A stretch of DNA of 64,000 nucleotides from Gordonia namibiensis NBRC 108229 (lineage in GTDB: Bacteria > Actinomycetota > Actinomycetes > Mycobacteriales > Mycobacteriaceae): assembly GCF_000298235.1 (NCBI RefSeq), contig NZ_BAHE01000006.1, forward strand, positions 124,001-188,000, in the 5' to 3' direction. Made by a program: the position numbers and the translations under genes. The notes beneath the pieces were generated by a model, which was given only the letters and a program-made list of their open reading frames with translations, had not been told where the DNA came from and made no database searches. Shown in pieces: positions 56,227 through 64,000 of the stretch; position 1 is the stretch's first letter; the number at the start of each line of letters is the position of its first letter.

Positions 56227-56345
56227 GGTCTCCACCTTAGAGAAATGGCGCCGACGGTGACGCGCGCCCTCTGCTTCGACCAGCGCACACCACAGATCGC
56301 CGACGGCTTCGCGTCCGGCCCGGCCATCCCCTACACTGTTTTCGG

Positions 56346-56362
56346 TAACGATTGTCATTTGC
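56346..56362 (+). promoter_or_regulatory. Candidate Zur box upstream of the zinc transporter
   Basis: TAACGATTGTCATTTGC lies 13-29 bases before the znuA ATG. Its complement contains AATGACAATCGTTA, similar to the AATGA-N-AAT-type Zur sites of Actinobacteria. It overlaps the likely -10 region. Confidence 0.5.
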
Positions 56363-56374
56363 GTAAAGGGTGTC

Positions 56375-57343
56375 ATGAGGAAAACGCTTCTGGCCGCGGC
56401 CGGAGCCCTGTCCGCGGCCGTGCTGGTGCTGGCCGGCTGCTCGAGCGACTCCGGAAACGGGGACGGCACCCCGACCGTGGTCACGTCGACCAACGTCTGG
56501 GGCGCGGTCGCCTCGGCCGTCGCCGGCGACAATGCGACCGTCACCTCCGTCTACTCCAGCACCGAGGGCGATCCCCACGAGTTCGAGCCGTCCGCCGCCG
56601 ACACCGCGACGATCGCCGACGCCGACATCCTCGTCATGAACGGCGGCCACTACGACGCCTATATGGAACAGGCCGCCGAGTCCTCGGGCGCGACCGTCGT
56701 CGACGCCTACGCCCTCACCCGCAGCGACGACCACGACGCGCACGATCACGACGCCGACGATCACAGCGCGGACGCCCAGGCAGATCACGCCGAGCACGAC
56801 CACGGCGACGAGAACGAGCACGTCTTCTACGATCTGCCCGTCGTCGCCGAGGTCGCCGACAAGATCGCCGACGCCCTCGCCGAGCAGGACCCGGAAAATG
56901 CGGAGACCTACCGCTCGAACGCCGCGACCTTCACCGGCGGGATCGACGAACTCCGGACCGAGGTCGCCGGTATCCGCAAGGCGCACGACGGCACGAAGGT
57001 GGCCCAGACCGAGCCACTCGCGGGATACCTGCTCACCGAGGCCGGCCTGATCGACGCGGCTCCCGCCGGGTTCACCCAGGCCGTCGAGGAGGGGCAGTCG
57101 CCGTCCGCCGCGGACCGCGCCGCCATGCAGGACCTGCTCGCCTCCCGCGGCGCCGCCGTCCTGATCTACAACGTGCAGGCCATCGACCCGGTGACGCAGG
57201 CGATGCTCGACGTCGCGAAGTCCGCGAAGGTGCCCGTGGTCGAGTTCACCGAGACCCTCCCGGAAGGCGTCACCGACTACCTCGTCTGGCAGCGCGCACA
57301 GATCGACGCGCTCGCGGCAGCCCTCGACGCCGAGAAGAAGTGA
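56375..57343 (+). CDS. znuA: Zinc ABC transporter substrate-binding lipoprotein
   Basis: 322 residues. The signal peptide ends with the lipobox VLAGC (Cys 22). The cluster A-1 fold has [11 protein letters not shown] (first metal His), [10 protein letters not shown] and [11 protein letters not shown] loop of about 30 residues (118-150) is rich in His and Asp, typical of zinc-specific binding proteins. AAAGGG precedes the ATG. First of three overlapping genes. Confidence 0.92.
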   Translation: MRKTLLAAAGALSAAVLVLAGCSSDSGNGDGTPTVVTSTNVWGAVASAVAGDNATVTSVYSSTEGDPHEFEPSAADTATIADADILVMNGGHYDAYMEQAAESSGATVVDAYALTRSDDHDAHDHDADDHSADAQADHAEHDHGDENEHVFYDLPVVAEVADKIADALAEQDPENAETYRSNAATFTGGIDELRTEVAGIRKAHDGTKVAQTEPLAGYLLTEAGLIDAAPAGFTQAVEEGQSPSAADRAAMQDLLASRGAAVLIYNVQAIDPVTQAMLDVAKSAKVPVVEFTETLPEGVTDYLVWQRAQIDALAAALDAEKK

Positions 57344-58152
57344 CCGCGGTGACGGCGGGAACCGACCCGGTGGTCACGTTCTCGGGTGCGCGACTCGGCT
57401 TCGGCGACCGCGTGCTCTGGGACGACCTCGACCTGACGATCCGACCGGGTGAGTTCGTCGCCGTCCTCGGCCCCAACGGGTCGGGAAAGACCTCGTTCCT
57501 CCGTGTTCTGCTGCGTCAGTACTCGCTCGACCGCGGCACCGTGGCGACGACCGACAAGATCGGCTACATCCCGCAGCAGCACGCCGACGAGGGCGACCCG
57601 ATGGCTCTGCGCGGCCGGGACCTGGTCGGCTTCGGCGTCGACGGCAACCGGTGGGGACTCGGTCTCCGCGGCCGATCGCGCCGTCGTGAACTCGTCGACC
57701 GGGCGCTCGCCGCGGTGGACTCGCTGCCCTACGCCGACGCTCCGCTCGGTGTCCTCTCCGGAGGCGAACAGCAGCGGCTGCGCGTGGCCCAGGCGGTCGT
57801 GAGCGATCCCGACCTCCTGTTGTGCGACGAACCGCTGGCGAGCCTCGATCCGACCAACCAGCAGGTGGTCGTCGACCTCATCGACCAGCGCCGCAAGCAG
57901 GCGGGGACCGCGGTCGTGTTCGTCACGCACGAGATCAACCCGATCCTCCCCTACGTCGACCGTGTGCTCTATCTGGTCGGCGGACGGTTCCGCGTCGGCA
58001 CCCCCGACGAGGTGATGACCACCGAGACGCTCAGCGAGCTGTACGGCAGCGACGTCGAGGTGCTCCGGGTCAACGGTCGCCTCATCGTGATCGGCGGCGA
58101 GGACGCCCACCACTGCGTCGACATCGCCGAGGCCGGGAGTCAGCCTCTATGA
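57340..58152 (+). CDS. znuC: Zinc ABC transporter ATP-binding protein
   Basis: 270 residues from GTG 57340, overlapping the znuA stop as GTGA (a GTG at 57349 is an alternative). Walker A is LGPNGSGKTS, the signature LSGGEQQRL, Walker B LLLCDEPLASLD and the switch His VFVTHEI. It energises the permease that follows. Confidence 0.92.
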   Translation: MTAVTAGTDPVVTFSGARLGFGDRVLWDDLDLTIRPGEFVAVLGPNGSGKTSFLRVLLRQYSLDRGTVATTDKIGYIPQQHADEGDPMALRGRDLVGFGVDGNRWGLGLRGRSRRRELVDRALAAVDSLPYADAPLGVLSGGEQQRLRVAQAVVSDPDLLLCDEPLASLDPTNQQVVVDLIDQRRKQAGTAVVFVTHEINPILPYVDRVLYLVGGRFRVGTPDEVMTTETLSELYGSDVEVLRVNGRLIVIGGEDAHHCVDIAEAGSQPL

Positions 58153-59018
58153 GCGTGACTTCGCTGGCAGCCGAACGACAGTTCAGCGACCTCTGGGACT
58201 TCTCGACGACCATCGACCTGCTTGGCTACGACTTCGTGCAGCACGCTCTGCTCGCCATGTTGCTGCTGGGTCTGATCGGCGGCCTCCTGGGCCCGTTGAT
58301 CGTCGCGCGGCAGATGTCGTTCGCGGTCCACGGCTCCAGTGAGCTGTCGGTGACGGGCGCTGCCGCCGCCCTGCTCGCGGGATTCAGCGTCAACCTCGGT
58401 GGCGTGATCGGTGCGGTCCTTGCCGCCGCGGTCTTCGGCATCCTCGGCAACAAGGCGCGCGAACGCGATTCGGTGATCGGCGTCGTGATGGCGTTCGGCC
58501 TGGGCATCGGTGTCCTGTTCCTCGCCCTGTACGGACGGATCGGCACCGGCTTCGCGCTGCTGACCGGGCAGGTCGTCAGCGTCGGACTCGAAGGCCTCGT
58601 CGCGATCGCGATCACGACGGCGATCGTGGTGGCGGTGCTCGCCGTGATCTACCGGCCGCTGCTGTTCGCGTCGACCGATCCGCGGGTGGCGCAGGCGCAG
58701 GGCGTCCCGGTCCGCACGCTCTCGGTGGTGTTCGCGATCATCATGGGCCTCGCCTGCGCGCAGGGTGTCCAGATCATCGGCGCACTGCTGGTGATGTCCC
58801 TGCTGATCACCCCGGGTGCCGCCGCTGCACGGGTGACCGCCAACCCGATGCGGGCGCTGGTGCTGTCGGTGATCTTCGCCGAGGTCGCCGCGATCGGCGG
58901 CCTGTTGATGTCGCTCGCACCGAAACTCCCGGTCTCGGTGTTCGTCACGATCATCTCGTTCGTGATCTACGTCGTCTGCCGCATCATCGGCTCACGTCGC
59001 GTACACACGACGCGCTAA
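58149..59018 (+). CDS. znuB: Zinc ABC transporter permease
   Basis: 289 residues with about eight membrane segments (ABC-3 family). GGLLGPLIVARQMSFAVHGSSE and IGALLVMSLLITPGAAA are family motifs. The start overlaps the znuC stop as ATGA. Its 3' end overlaps the convergent DUF2599 gene by 4 bases. Confidence 0.92.
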   Translation: MSVTSLAAERQFSDLWDFSTTIDLLGYDFVQHALLAMLLLGLIGGLLGPLIVARQMSFAVHGSSELSVTGAAAALLAGFSVNLGGVIGAVLAAAVFGILGNKARERDSVIGVVMAFGLGIGVLFLALYGRIGTGFALLTGQVVSVGLEGLVAIAITTAIVVAVLAVIYRPLLFASTDPRVAQAQGVPVRTLSVVFAIIMGLACAQGVQIIGALLVMSLLITPGAAAARVTANPMRALVLSVIFAEVAAIGGLLMSLAPKLPVSVFVTIISFVIYVVCRIIGSRRVHTTR

Positions 59019-59560
59019 TACTCTTCGGCGAACCCCGGATTGCACCGCGCGCCGATCATGTCCTCCTCGGAGACGACGGGACGCCCGGGTTCCAGGTTCC
59101 AGCTCGGCTTCTCCGGTTCGATGATCCGCGCGAACCGCCAGTGACAGTCGAACTGTGCCTGCATTCCGGGGGTGTCGGCGCTCGCGTCGAGTTCGACGAC
59201 CTCCCGCCACGCCGCGTCCATCGCCGACGGCTCCTGCGTGTACCGGCCCGACGTGGTCGGGAAGATCGAGAGGCTGGGGCCCACCTCGGTGTCCGTCCAC
59301 TCGACGCGCTCGACGAAGGGCGGCCGGTAGACGACCGTCGGGGTGGTCGACCGATTCGCGGGGCCCAGACCTGTCGTGATGGTCGAGGTCGGGGAAGAAT
59401 CCGCACTCACCCGACTCGGTGTCGACGACGCACCGCGCGGCTCGCCTGCGTCGTCGGATTCCGAACCGCAGCCCGCGAGGAACAATGAGGTCGCGACACC
59501 GCCCACAACGGTCAAAGCACAGATTCGCGCCGTGATCGCCCCGAAGCCTTTCGTCCCCAT
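59015..59560 (-). CDS. DUF2599-type lipoprotein
   Basis: 181 residues from ATG 59560. The signal peptide ends in FLAGC (lipobox), followed by a Ser/Thr-rich linker and a C-terminal domain with FDCHWRFARIIEPEKPSWNL and EEDMIGARCNPG, matching the actinobacterial DUF2599 pattern. The two cysteines may form a disulfide. Function unknown. It is divergent from the GH5-like gene. Confidence 0.82.
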   Translation of the reverse strand: MGTKGFGAITARICALTVVGGVATSLFLAGCGSESDDAGEPRGASSTPSRVSADSSPTSTITTGLGPANRSTTPTVVYRPPFVERVEWTDTEVGPSLSIFPTTSGRYTQEPSAMDAAWREVVELDASADTPGMQAQFDCHWRFARIIEPEKPSWNLEPGRPVVSEEDMIGARCNPGFAEEY

Positions 59561-59593
59561 ACGGCCACCGTAGGGCACGAGTAGCCTGCATCT

Positions 59594-60754
59594 GTGATTC
59601 ACTGGCGAACATCCGGACGGGCGGTGGCCGCACGTACGACCGTGCTCATCGTCACCGTGTTCGCCTTGCTCGCCGGCCTGAGCGGATGTGGCTCCGATTC
59701 CTCACGCCAAGACGGCGACTCGGCTCCCGCACGCGTGCGCGCGACCCCCGACGGCCTGACCCTCGACGGCAAGCCGTGGTGGCCCGTCGGCTTCAACGCA
59801 TACCAGCTGGGGACCGACTGGTCGGTGAACGTCGGCTGCGGCGCCGAGGTCGATCTCGACGACTACTTCGCGGCGCTGCCCCCCGGGGCCCTCACGCGTT
59901 TCAACCTCTACTCGTCCTTCGCACTCGACAAACACACCGGACTGCTGAACTTCGAACCGCTGGACCGGGTCTTCGAAGCGGCCGGACGACATGAGCAACT
60001 GGTGCTGCCGGTCCTTGCCGGCGGCTCGGGGGACTGCGAGGACGGCCGGTTCAAGGAGCGGGACTTCTATGTGGACGGGTGGCGGTCGAAGGCCACCCCC
60101 GTCGCCCCCTCCCGGGATCATCTGACGTACGCCAAGTGGATCGAGACCGCGGTGTCCCGCTGGCGCGACGAACCGTCGGTCGTCGGCTGGGAGCTCGTCG
60201 GCGAGCCCGAACCCGGCATCTGCGGGAAGTCCTGTGACTGGCAGCGGCGCGTGTGTCCCGCCGACGCCCCGGCGGTGTTGCGCTCGTTCTTCGACCGGGC
60301 CGGCGCACATCTGCGGTCGTTCGACGACTCGCGCCCGATCTTCTCCGGACTCGTGGGCGGCGACCAGTGCGGGATCGCCGGCGACGGCTACCTCGAGGTC
60401 GGCCGCTCCGACGGGATCGACGTCCTCGACTTCCACGACTACAGCTCCACCACCGACCCGGATCCCGAACCGCAGGGCAGCGACCTGTCGGCCCGGATCG
60501 ATCAGGCTCGTCGGCTCGGGAAACCGCTGGTGGTCAACGAGATCGGCGTCGAAGCCGGTTCGTGCCTGTCTCTGGAGACCCGCGCCCGGCGCGTCGACGC
60601 CGCCATGTCGCGGCGGCGAGAGGCCGGCGCCGCGGGCGCTCTGCTCTGGTCCTTCGTCCCCGATCCCCGTACCTCCGAATGCACCTACGACATCGGGCCG
60701 CACGACCCCGCGTGGGATGTGGTGCGCGCCAGGGTCTCCCGGTTCGAGGGCTGA
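59594..60754 (+). CDS. GH5-like glycoside hydrolase lipoprotein
   Basis: 386 residues. The signal ends in lipobox LSGC (Cys 32). The TIM-barrel hydrolase features are FNAYQLGTDW, GWELVGEPEPG (acid/base E204, with Gly in place of the usual Asn in NEP) and VVNEIGVEAG (nucleophile E316). Six or more cysteines suggest disulfides in this exported protein. It is placed beside two glycosyltransferases, so it may trim a surface polysaccharide. The substrate is unknown. The GTG start has no strong Shine-Dalgarno. Confidence 0.83.
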   Translation: MIHWRTSGRAVAARTTVLIVTVFALLAGLSGCGSDSSRQDGDSAPARVRATPDGLTLDGKPWWPVGFNAYQLGTDWSVNVGCGAEVDLDDYFAALPPGALTRFNLYSSFALDKHTGLLNFEPLDRVFEAAGRHEQLVLPVLAGGSGDCEDGRFKERDFYVDGWRSKATPVAPSRDHLTYAKWIETAVSRWRDEPSVVGWELVGEPEPGICGKSCDWQRRVCPADAPAVLRSFFDRAGAHLRSFDDSRPIFSGLVGGDQCGIAGDGYLEVGRSDGIDVLDFHDYSSTTDPDPEPQGSDLSARIDQARRLGKPLVVNEIGVEAGSCLSLETRARRVDAAMSRRREAGAAGALLWSFVPDPRTSECTYDIGPHDPAWDVVRARVSRFEG

Positions 60755-60759
60755 GGCCC

Positions 60760-62418
60760 TCAGCCCGTGATCCGGTAGACCCGCCAATCGGGTAGATCGG
60801 CACCGTCATTGGGGGCTTCGAGAGTGAGGACCCCGATCTGGGCGCCGTTCTCGTACATCGTCGGGTAGCGCTGGTTGATGGCGTCCGACGACCCGCGGCC
60901 CTCGTCCGGGACGGTGAGGAAGTACTGCACCCCGCCGCCGACCGGGTCGTTCAGCAACTGTGCGAAGTCGCGGTCGGACGGGATGACGAACTGTCGCGGC
61001 CGCTCGGACTGGGCGACCACCGCGAAGCCGTAGACGGTGTCGCTCAGGACCGCCCCGTCCGGCAGCTCGAGCGAGTCCAGGTACTTCGCCAGCGCGCGTT
61101 CGGTCGAGAAGGAACGTACGACGCGCTGTTCGTCGAGGTACTTCTTCTCGACCGACTGCGGTCGCGGGTCGACCACCGAGCCCACCGCGAACTCCTGCGG
61201 TGCGTACTTGGGCGAGGTCATCCCCATCGCGGTCACCGGGATCGCGGCGGCCATGACCACGACGGCGATCCCGGCTGCGGCCGGGTAGGCCCACCGGGAC
61301 GTGAAGGGTTGCGGCACCACGTGAACCGCATGCGCTCCTTCCCGTCGCGCCGGGACGGGCTTGCGCAGCGGGACCGACAGCAGGGCCACGATCGCCGCGA
61401 GCAGGACGACGGTCATGTAGAACCGCAGGAAGCCGAAGGTCGATCCCCGCGAATAGCCGTAGACCTGGAATGCGAGCACCGCGACGATCATCATGCCCGG
61501 CAGCATCGGCAGGAGCCGACGCCGGCGCACACGCACGACGAGTTGCCCGATGACCAGGAACAGCAGCAGCGGCGCGAGGATGGCCATCTCGGTCAGGGAG
61601 AACCGGATCGCCTCGACGAACGTGGACGATCCGCTGCCGCCCGACTGCTCGATGATGGCCGCGTTACCGTATTCGGAGGTGAACTGGGCGAAGGCGTTTC
61701 CGGTGATGAGCCAGCCGGTGGCGGCCCAGGCGAGGAAGGCCAGGGCGCTCGGGGCGACCACCAGTGTCATGTCGACGAGACTGCGCGACATCTTCTTGAC
61801 CGGATCCCGCCGGTGGTAGGTGACCCAGCCGACGACGAGCCCGGCCGCCAGCGCGGCCGCTCCCCCGTCGTAGCGGGTGAGATATGCGAGGGCCAGGGCG
61901 ATTCCGGTGACCACGAGTTCGTGGACGTCGTCGGTGGAGATCCAGCGGAGCAGTCGCCTCGACGCCCAGGCCAGGAAGAACAGGTACGGCGCCTCGCTCA
62001 TCCCGTTGGCCGCGTACAGGACGACCATCGGGTTGGCCGCGTAACAGACCGTGAACAGCCCTGCGACATAGGGATTCAGTCCGCGGTCGCGCGCGATCCC
62101 GGACACCTGGACCACCGAGCCGGCCATGAACGCCGACGACATGATCACCGCCGAGAGCGCCTGGGTGGTCATCTCCGGCCACCACGGCGACAGCGCGACG
62201 AGCGGCAGCTGCACGATCGCGGTGAGCGGGGTGAAGACGAATCCGATGGCCGACAGATGCGGGCTCCGGCTGAAGAGCACACTCTGCGCCGACTGCACCC
62301 GGGACAGGGCGTCGCCGAAGAACCAGTGCACCTCGGTCGCCAGGTACACCCCGATGACGAGGTACGGCAGCCACGCGGCCAGGAAGATCACCGATCCGAC
62401 CTGCAACCGGCGGCTCAT
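60760..62418 (-). CDS. Multi-span membrane glycosyltransferase-like protein (GT39/ArnT-like)
   Basis: 552 residues from ATG 62418, overlapping the GT2 stop as ATGA. About 11 membrane segments with a first extracytoplasmic loop, LTRYDGGAAALAAG, and a soluble C-terminal domain (about 425-552). The pattern resembles GT-C transferases using polyprenyl-phosphate sugars, though the acidic DE motif is not clear. It converges with the GH5-like gene 5 bases apart. The donor and acceptor are unknown. Confidence 0.75.
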   Translation of the reverse strand: MSRRLQVGSVIFLAAWLPYLVIGVYLATEVHWFFGDALSRVQSAQSVLFSRSPHLSAIGFVFTPLTAIVQLPLVALSPWWPEMTTQALSAVIMSSAFMAGSVVQVSGIARDRGLNPYVAGLFTVCYAANPMVVLYAANGMSEAPYLFFLAWASRRLLRWISTDDVHELVVTGIALALAYLTRYDGGAAALAAGLVVGWVTYHRRDPVKKMSRSLVDMTLVVAPSALAFLAWAATGWLITGNAFAQFTSEYGNAAIIEQSGGSGSSTFVEAIRFSLTEMAILAPLLLFLVIGQLVVRVRRRRLLPMLPGMMIVAVLAFQVYGYSRGSTFGFLRFYMTVVLLAAIVALLSVPLRKPVPARREGAHAVHVVPQPFTSRWAYPAAAGIAVVVMAAAIPVTAMGMTSPKYAPQEFAVGSVVDPRPQSVEKKYLDEQRVVRSFSTERALAKYLDSLELPDGAVLSDTVYGFAVVAQSERPRQFVIPSDRDFAQLLNDPVGGGVQYFLTVPDEGRGSSDAINQRYPTMYENGAQIGVLTLEAPNDGADLPDWRVYRITG

Positions 62419-63941
62419 GATGCATCTCCGGTGGTGGCCGTGTCGCTGGTCGCCCCGTCCGGATCGTCGTCGGGGCCCGGGCCGGCGCTGTCCGAGGACT
62501 CGCCGTGGCTCGTCGACAGACCGTGATAGGTCTTCTCCCAGTACGACGGATTGACCAGGATCTGCCACATGCCTTTGATGGCGGCGACGCTCATCATCAG
62601 CCAGTACAGCGGGATGAGCAACGCCGAGCCCAGCAGGTCGCTGCGGCCGTCCTCGCGGATCGCGATCAGGTTCATGTAGATCGCGGCCCCGTTGCCGAGG
62701 ATCATCGATGCCAACGCCAGGTAATAGATCGGGCCGGGGAACAGTTCGGAGACGATCATCGGCTGGCCGCTGATCCACAGCGCCAGGATCAGCCAGAACA
62801 CCATGTTGAGGCAGGCGATCAACGGTGTACCGGCGATGAGCAAGGTGAACCGGGCGAAGGCGACCGGGCCGAGGATGTCCCACAGCTTGACCGGATGCCG
62901 CATGTGGACGAGCCACGTCTGCATGTAGCCCTTGTACCAACGGGATCGTTGCCGCACCCAGTTGATGGCGTCGACGTTGGCTTCTTCCATGGTCACCGAA
63001 TCCAGCACGACGGTGCGGTAGCCGTGGTCGGCGATGCGCACGCCGAGGTCGGCGTCCTCGGTGACGTTGAAGGGATCCCAGGCCCCGATGCGGTCGAGGA
63101 CGTCACGTTTGAAGTGATTCGACGTGCCGCCCAACGGGATCGGCGCGCGGCTGACCATCATGCCGGGCAGCAGGAAGCCGAACCAGATCCCGTAGTCGGC
63201 GGTGAACCACTCGGTGAGGAGGTTCTCGCGCACGTTGTGGAAGCTCAGCTTGCCCTGGACGCAGACGACCGATTCGTCGTCGGTGTTGTTGAGCACGTAG
63301 ACCGCTCGCCGTAGCTGCAGCGGTTCGGGCTTGTCCTCGGCGTCGAAGATGGTCACGATGTCGCCGGTCGCGAAGTGCATCCCGTAGTTGCACGCCTTCG
63401 GCTTGGTCCGCGGCTGCGCCGGCGGCGTGAGGACCACGGTCACGATCCCGGTCCTCTCGACGTCGCGAGCCGCGGCGATCGTCGGCTCGTCGTCCTCCTC
63501 GAGGAGCAGCAGCACCTGCAGTTTCTCTCGCGGGTACTCGATGGTTTCCATCGCGGCCACGAGTTCGCCGACCACCTCGGGCTCACCGTAGGCAGGGACG
63601 AAGACGGTGTAGGACGGCAACTCCTCGTCGGGGATCGAGCGGGCCTGCTCGTCGGTGACCCGGATGGCGCCGTTGACCAGCCCGCGACGGAAGATCACCA
63701 GCCGGTCGGCGATGGTGATGACGTAGGCGACGGTGGCGACGGAGACGAGGGTCGCGCTCGTGCCGACCGGGAAGAAGACCATCAGGAGCGCGACGACGCC
63801 GAGCATCGTGAACCCGATGATCTTCTGGGTGCGGTTGAACGGCACCGACGCCGACATGTCCTCGTCGGCGTCACGCAGCCGGTTCACCGCGTCCTGGAGT
63901 GCCTCGGCGCGGTACTCCTCGTCGACGAGCAGTTCTCGCAC
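62415..63941 (-). CDS. Processive-type family 2 glycosyltransferase (likely 5' partial)
   Basis: 508 residues from GTG 63941, but no stop occurs upstream to the window edge and GTG 63941 has no well-placed Shine-Dalgarno, so the real start may lie outside. Two N-terminal membrane segments precede the GT-A domain with IFDAEDKPEP (D200, D203), NVTEDADLG (D296) and QRSRWYKGY (331-339), the D,D,D,QxxRW set of cellulose-synthase/hyaluronan-synthase enzymes. Four membrane segments follow and a disordered acidic tail. It probably makes a surface polysaccharide with the membrane transferase encoded next. Confidence 0.87.
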   Translation of the reverse strand: MRELLVDEEYRAEALQDAVNRLRDADEDMSASVPFNRTQKIIGFTMLGVVALLMVFFPVGTSATLVSVATVAYVITIADRLVIFRRGLVNGAIRVTDEQARSIPDEELPSYTVFVPAYGEPEVVGELVAAMETIEYPREKLQVLLLLEEDDEPTIAAARDVERTGIVTVVLTPPAQPRTKPKACNYGMHFATGDIVTIFDAEDKPEPLQLRRAVYVLNNTDDESVVCVQGKLSFHNVRENLLTEWFTADYGIWFGFLLPGMMVSRAPIPLGGTSNHFKRDVLDRIGAWDPFNVTEDADLGVRIADHGYRTVVLDSVTMEEANVDAINWVRQRSRWYKGYMQTWLVHMRHPVKLWDILGPVAFARFTLLIAGTPLIACLNMVFWLILALWISGQPMIVSELFPGPIYYLALASMILGNGAAIYMNLIAIREDGRSDLLGSALLIPLYWLMMSVAAIKGMWQILVNPSYWEKTYHGLSTSHGESSDSAGPGPDDDPDGATSDTATTGDAS

Positions 63942-64000
63942 CGGTCGGGTGGGGCGAGTGCTCCTCGCGATTCCGGGTGCGTCGATACGGTTGCGGCTCA

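Noticed and set aside
55726..57339. Upstream extension of the znuC frame to 55726
   Set aside because: It runs antisense through mshA and out of frame through znuA. The ABC domain begins only after the GTG at 57340.

Overview
The window reads as a chromosomal segment of a high-GC mycolic-acid actinomycete. Gene content points to Gordonia or a close relative (Mycobacteriales). The evidence is the very high GC content, frequent GTG starts, ATGA/GTGA/TGATG gene overlaps, a mycothiol gene (mshA), SenX3-RegX3, FadD/FadE genes, and a gene order that follows the Mycobacterium tuberculosis block from about Rv0486 to Rv0529 with insertions. No transposase, integrase, phage gene or CRISPR array was found, so this is mostly core genome with a few accessory pockets.

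Layout. 1-6.6 kb: the end of an XRE-type regulator, then a convergent operon hemL - histidine phosphatase - TlpA/ResA thioredoxin - ccdA - resB - ccsB (System II cytochrome c maturation joined to haem precursor synthesis). 6.7-10 kb: SGNH lipoprotein, succinate-semialdehyde-type dehydrogenase, DUF218 protein. 10-15.3 kb (accessory): an AraC regulator divergent from gcoA-gcoB (P450 aromatic O-demethylase and reductase), then a single gene with an N-terminal macro-like region and a SIR2 domain. This stretch carries three copies of a hairpin-forming intergenic repeat, two of which directly bracket the SIR2 gene. 15.3-23.6 kb: fatty-acid genes (fadE25-like, TetR, fadD, large ACAD/ACOX), a manganese catalase and a catalase-like protein. 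23.6-32 kb: membrane proteins followed by hemB, hemD, hemC, hemA, rex and a glutaredoxin-like gene; a perfect Rex operator sits in front of rex.

32-46.3 kb: SerB1-like HAD phosphatase, an AceE-like thiamine diphosphate enzyme convergent with a medium-chain dehydrogenase, acyltransferase, SDR, the 33-residue ribosomal protein bS22, BldC-like HTH, proC, thioesterase, TIM-barrel protein, Rv0497-like membrane protein and ppx1. 46.3-50.6 kb: Rv0495c-like protein, regX3-senX3 with a Pho-box-like repeat, GNAT, gpmA. 50.7-56.2 kb: APC permease, initiator tRNA, 4CL-type ligase, YbjN protein, mshA. 56.3-59 kb: zinc ABC transporter. 59-64 kb: DUF2599 lipoprotein, GH5-like lipoprotein, membrane glycosyltransferase and a family 2 glycosyltransferase that probably continues past the right edge.

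How the genes fit together. Tetrapyrrole synthesis is split into two clusters: rex-hemA-hemC-hemD-hemB under likely redox control, and hemL next to the cytochrome c assembly machinery. The gco cluster would convert methoxylated aromatics such as guaiacol to catechols. The macro-like/SIR2 gene is the best candidate here for a poorly described, possibly defensive, system.
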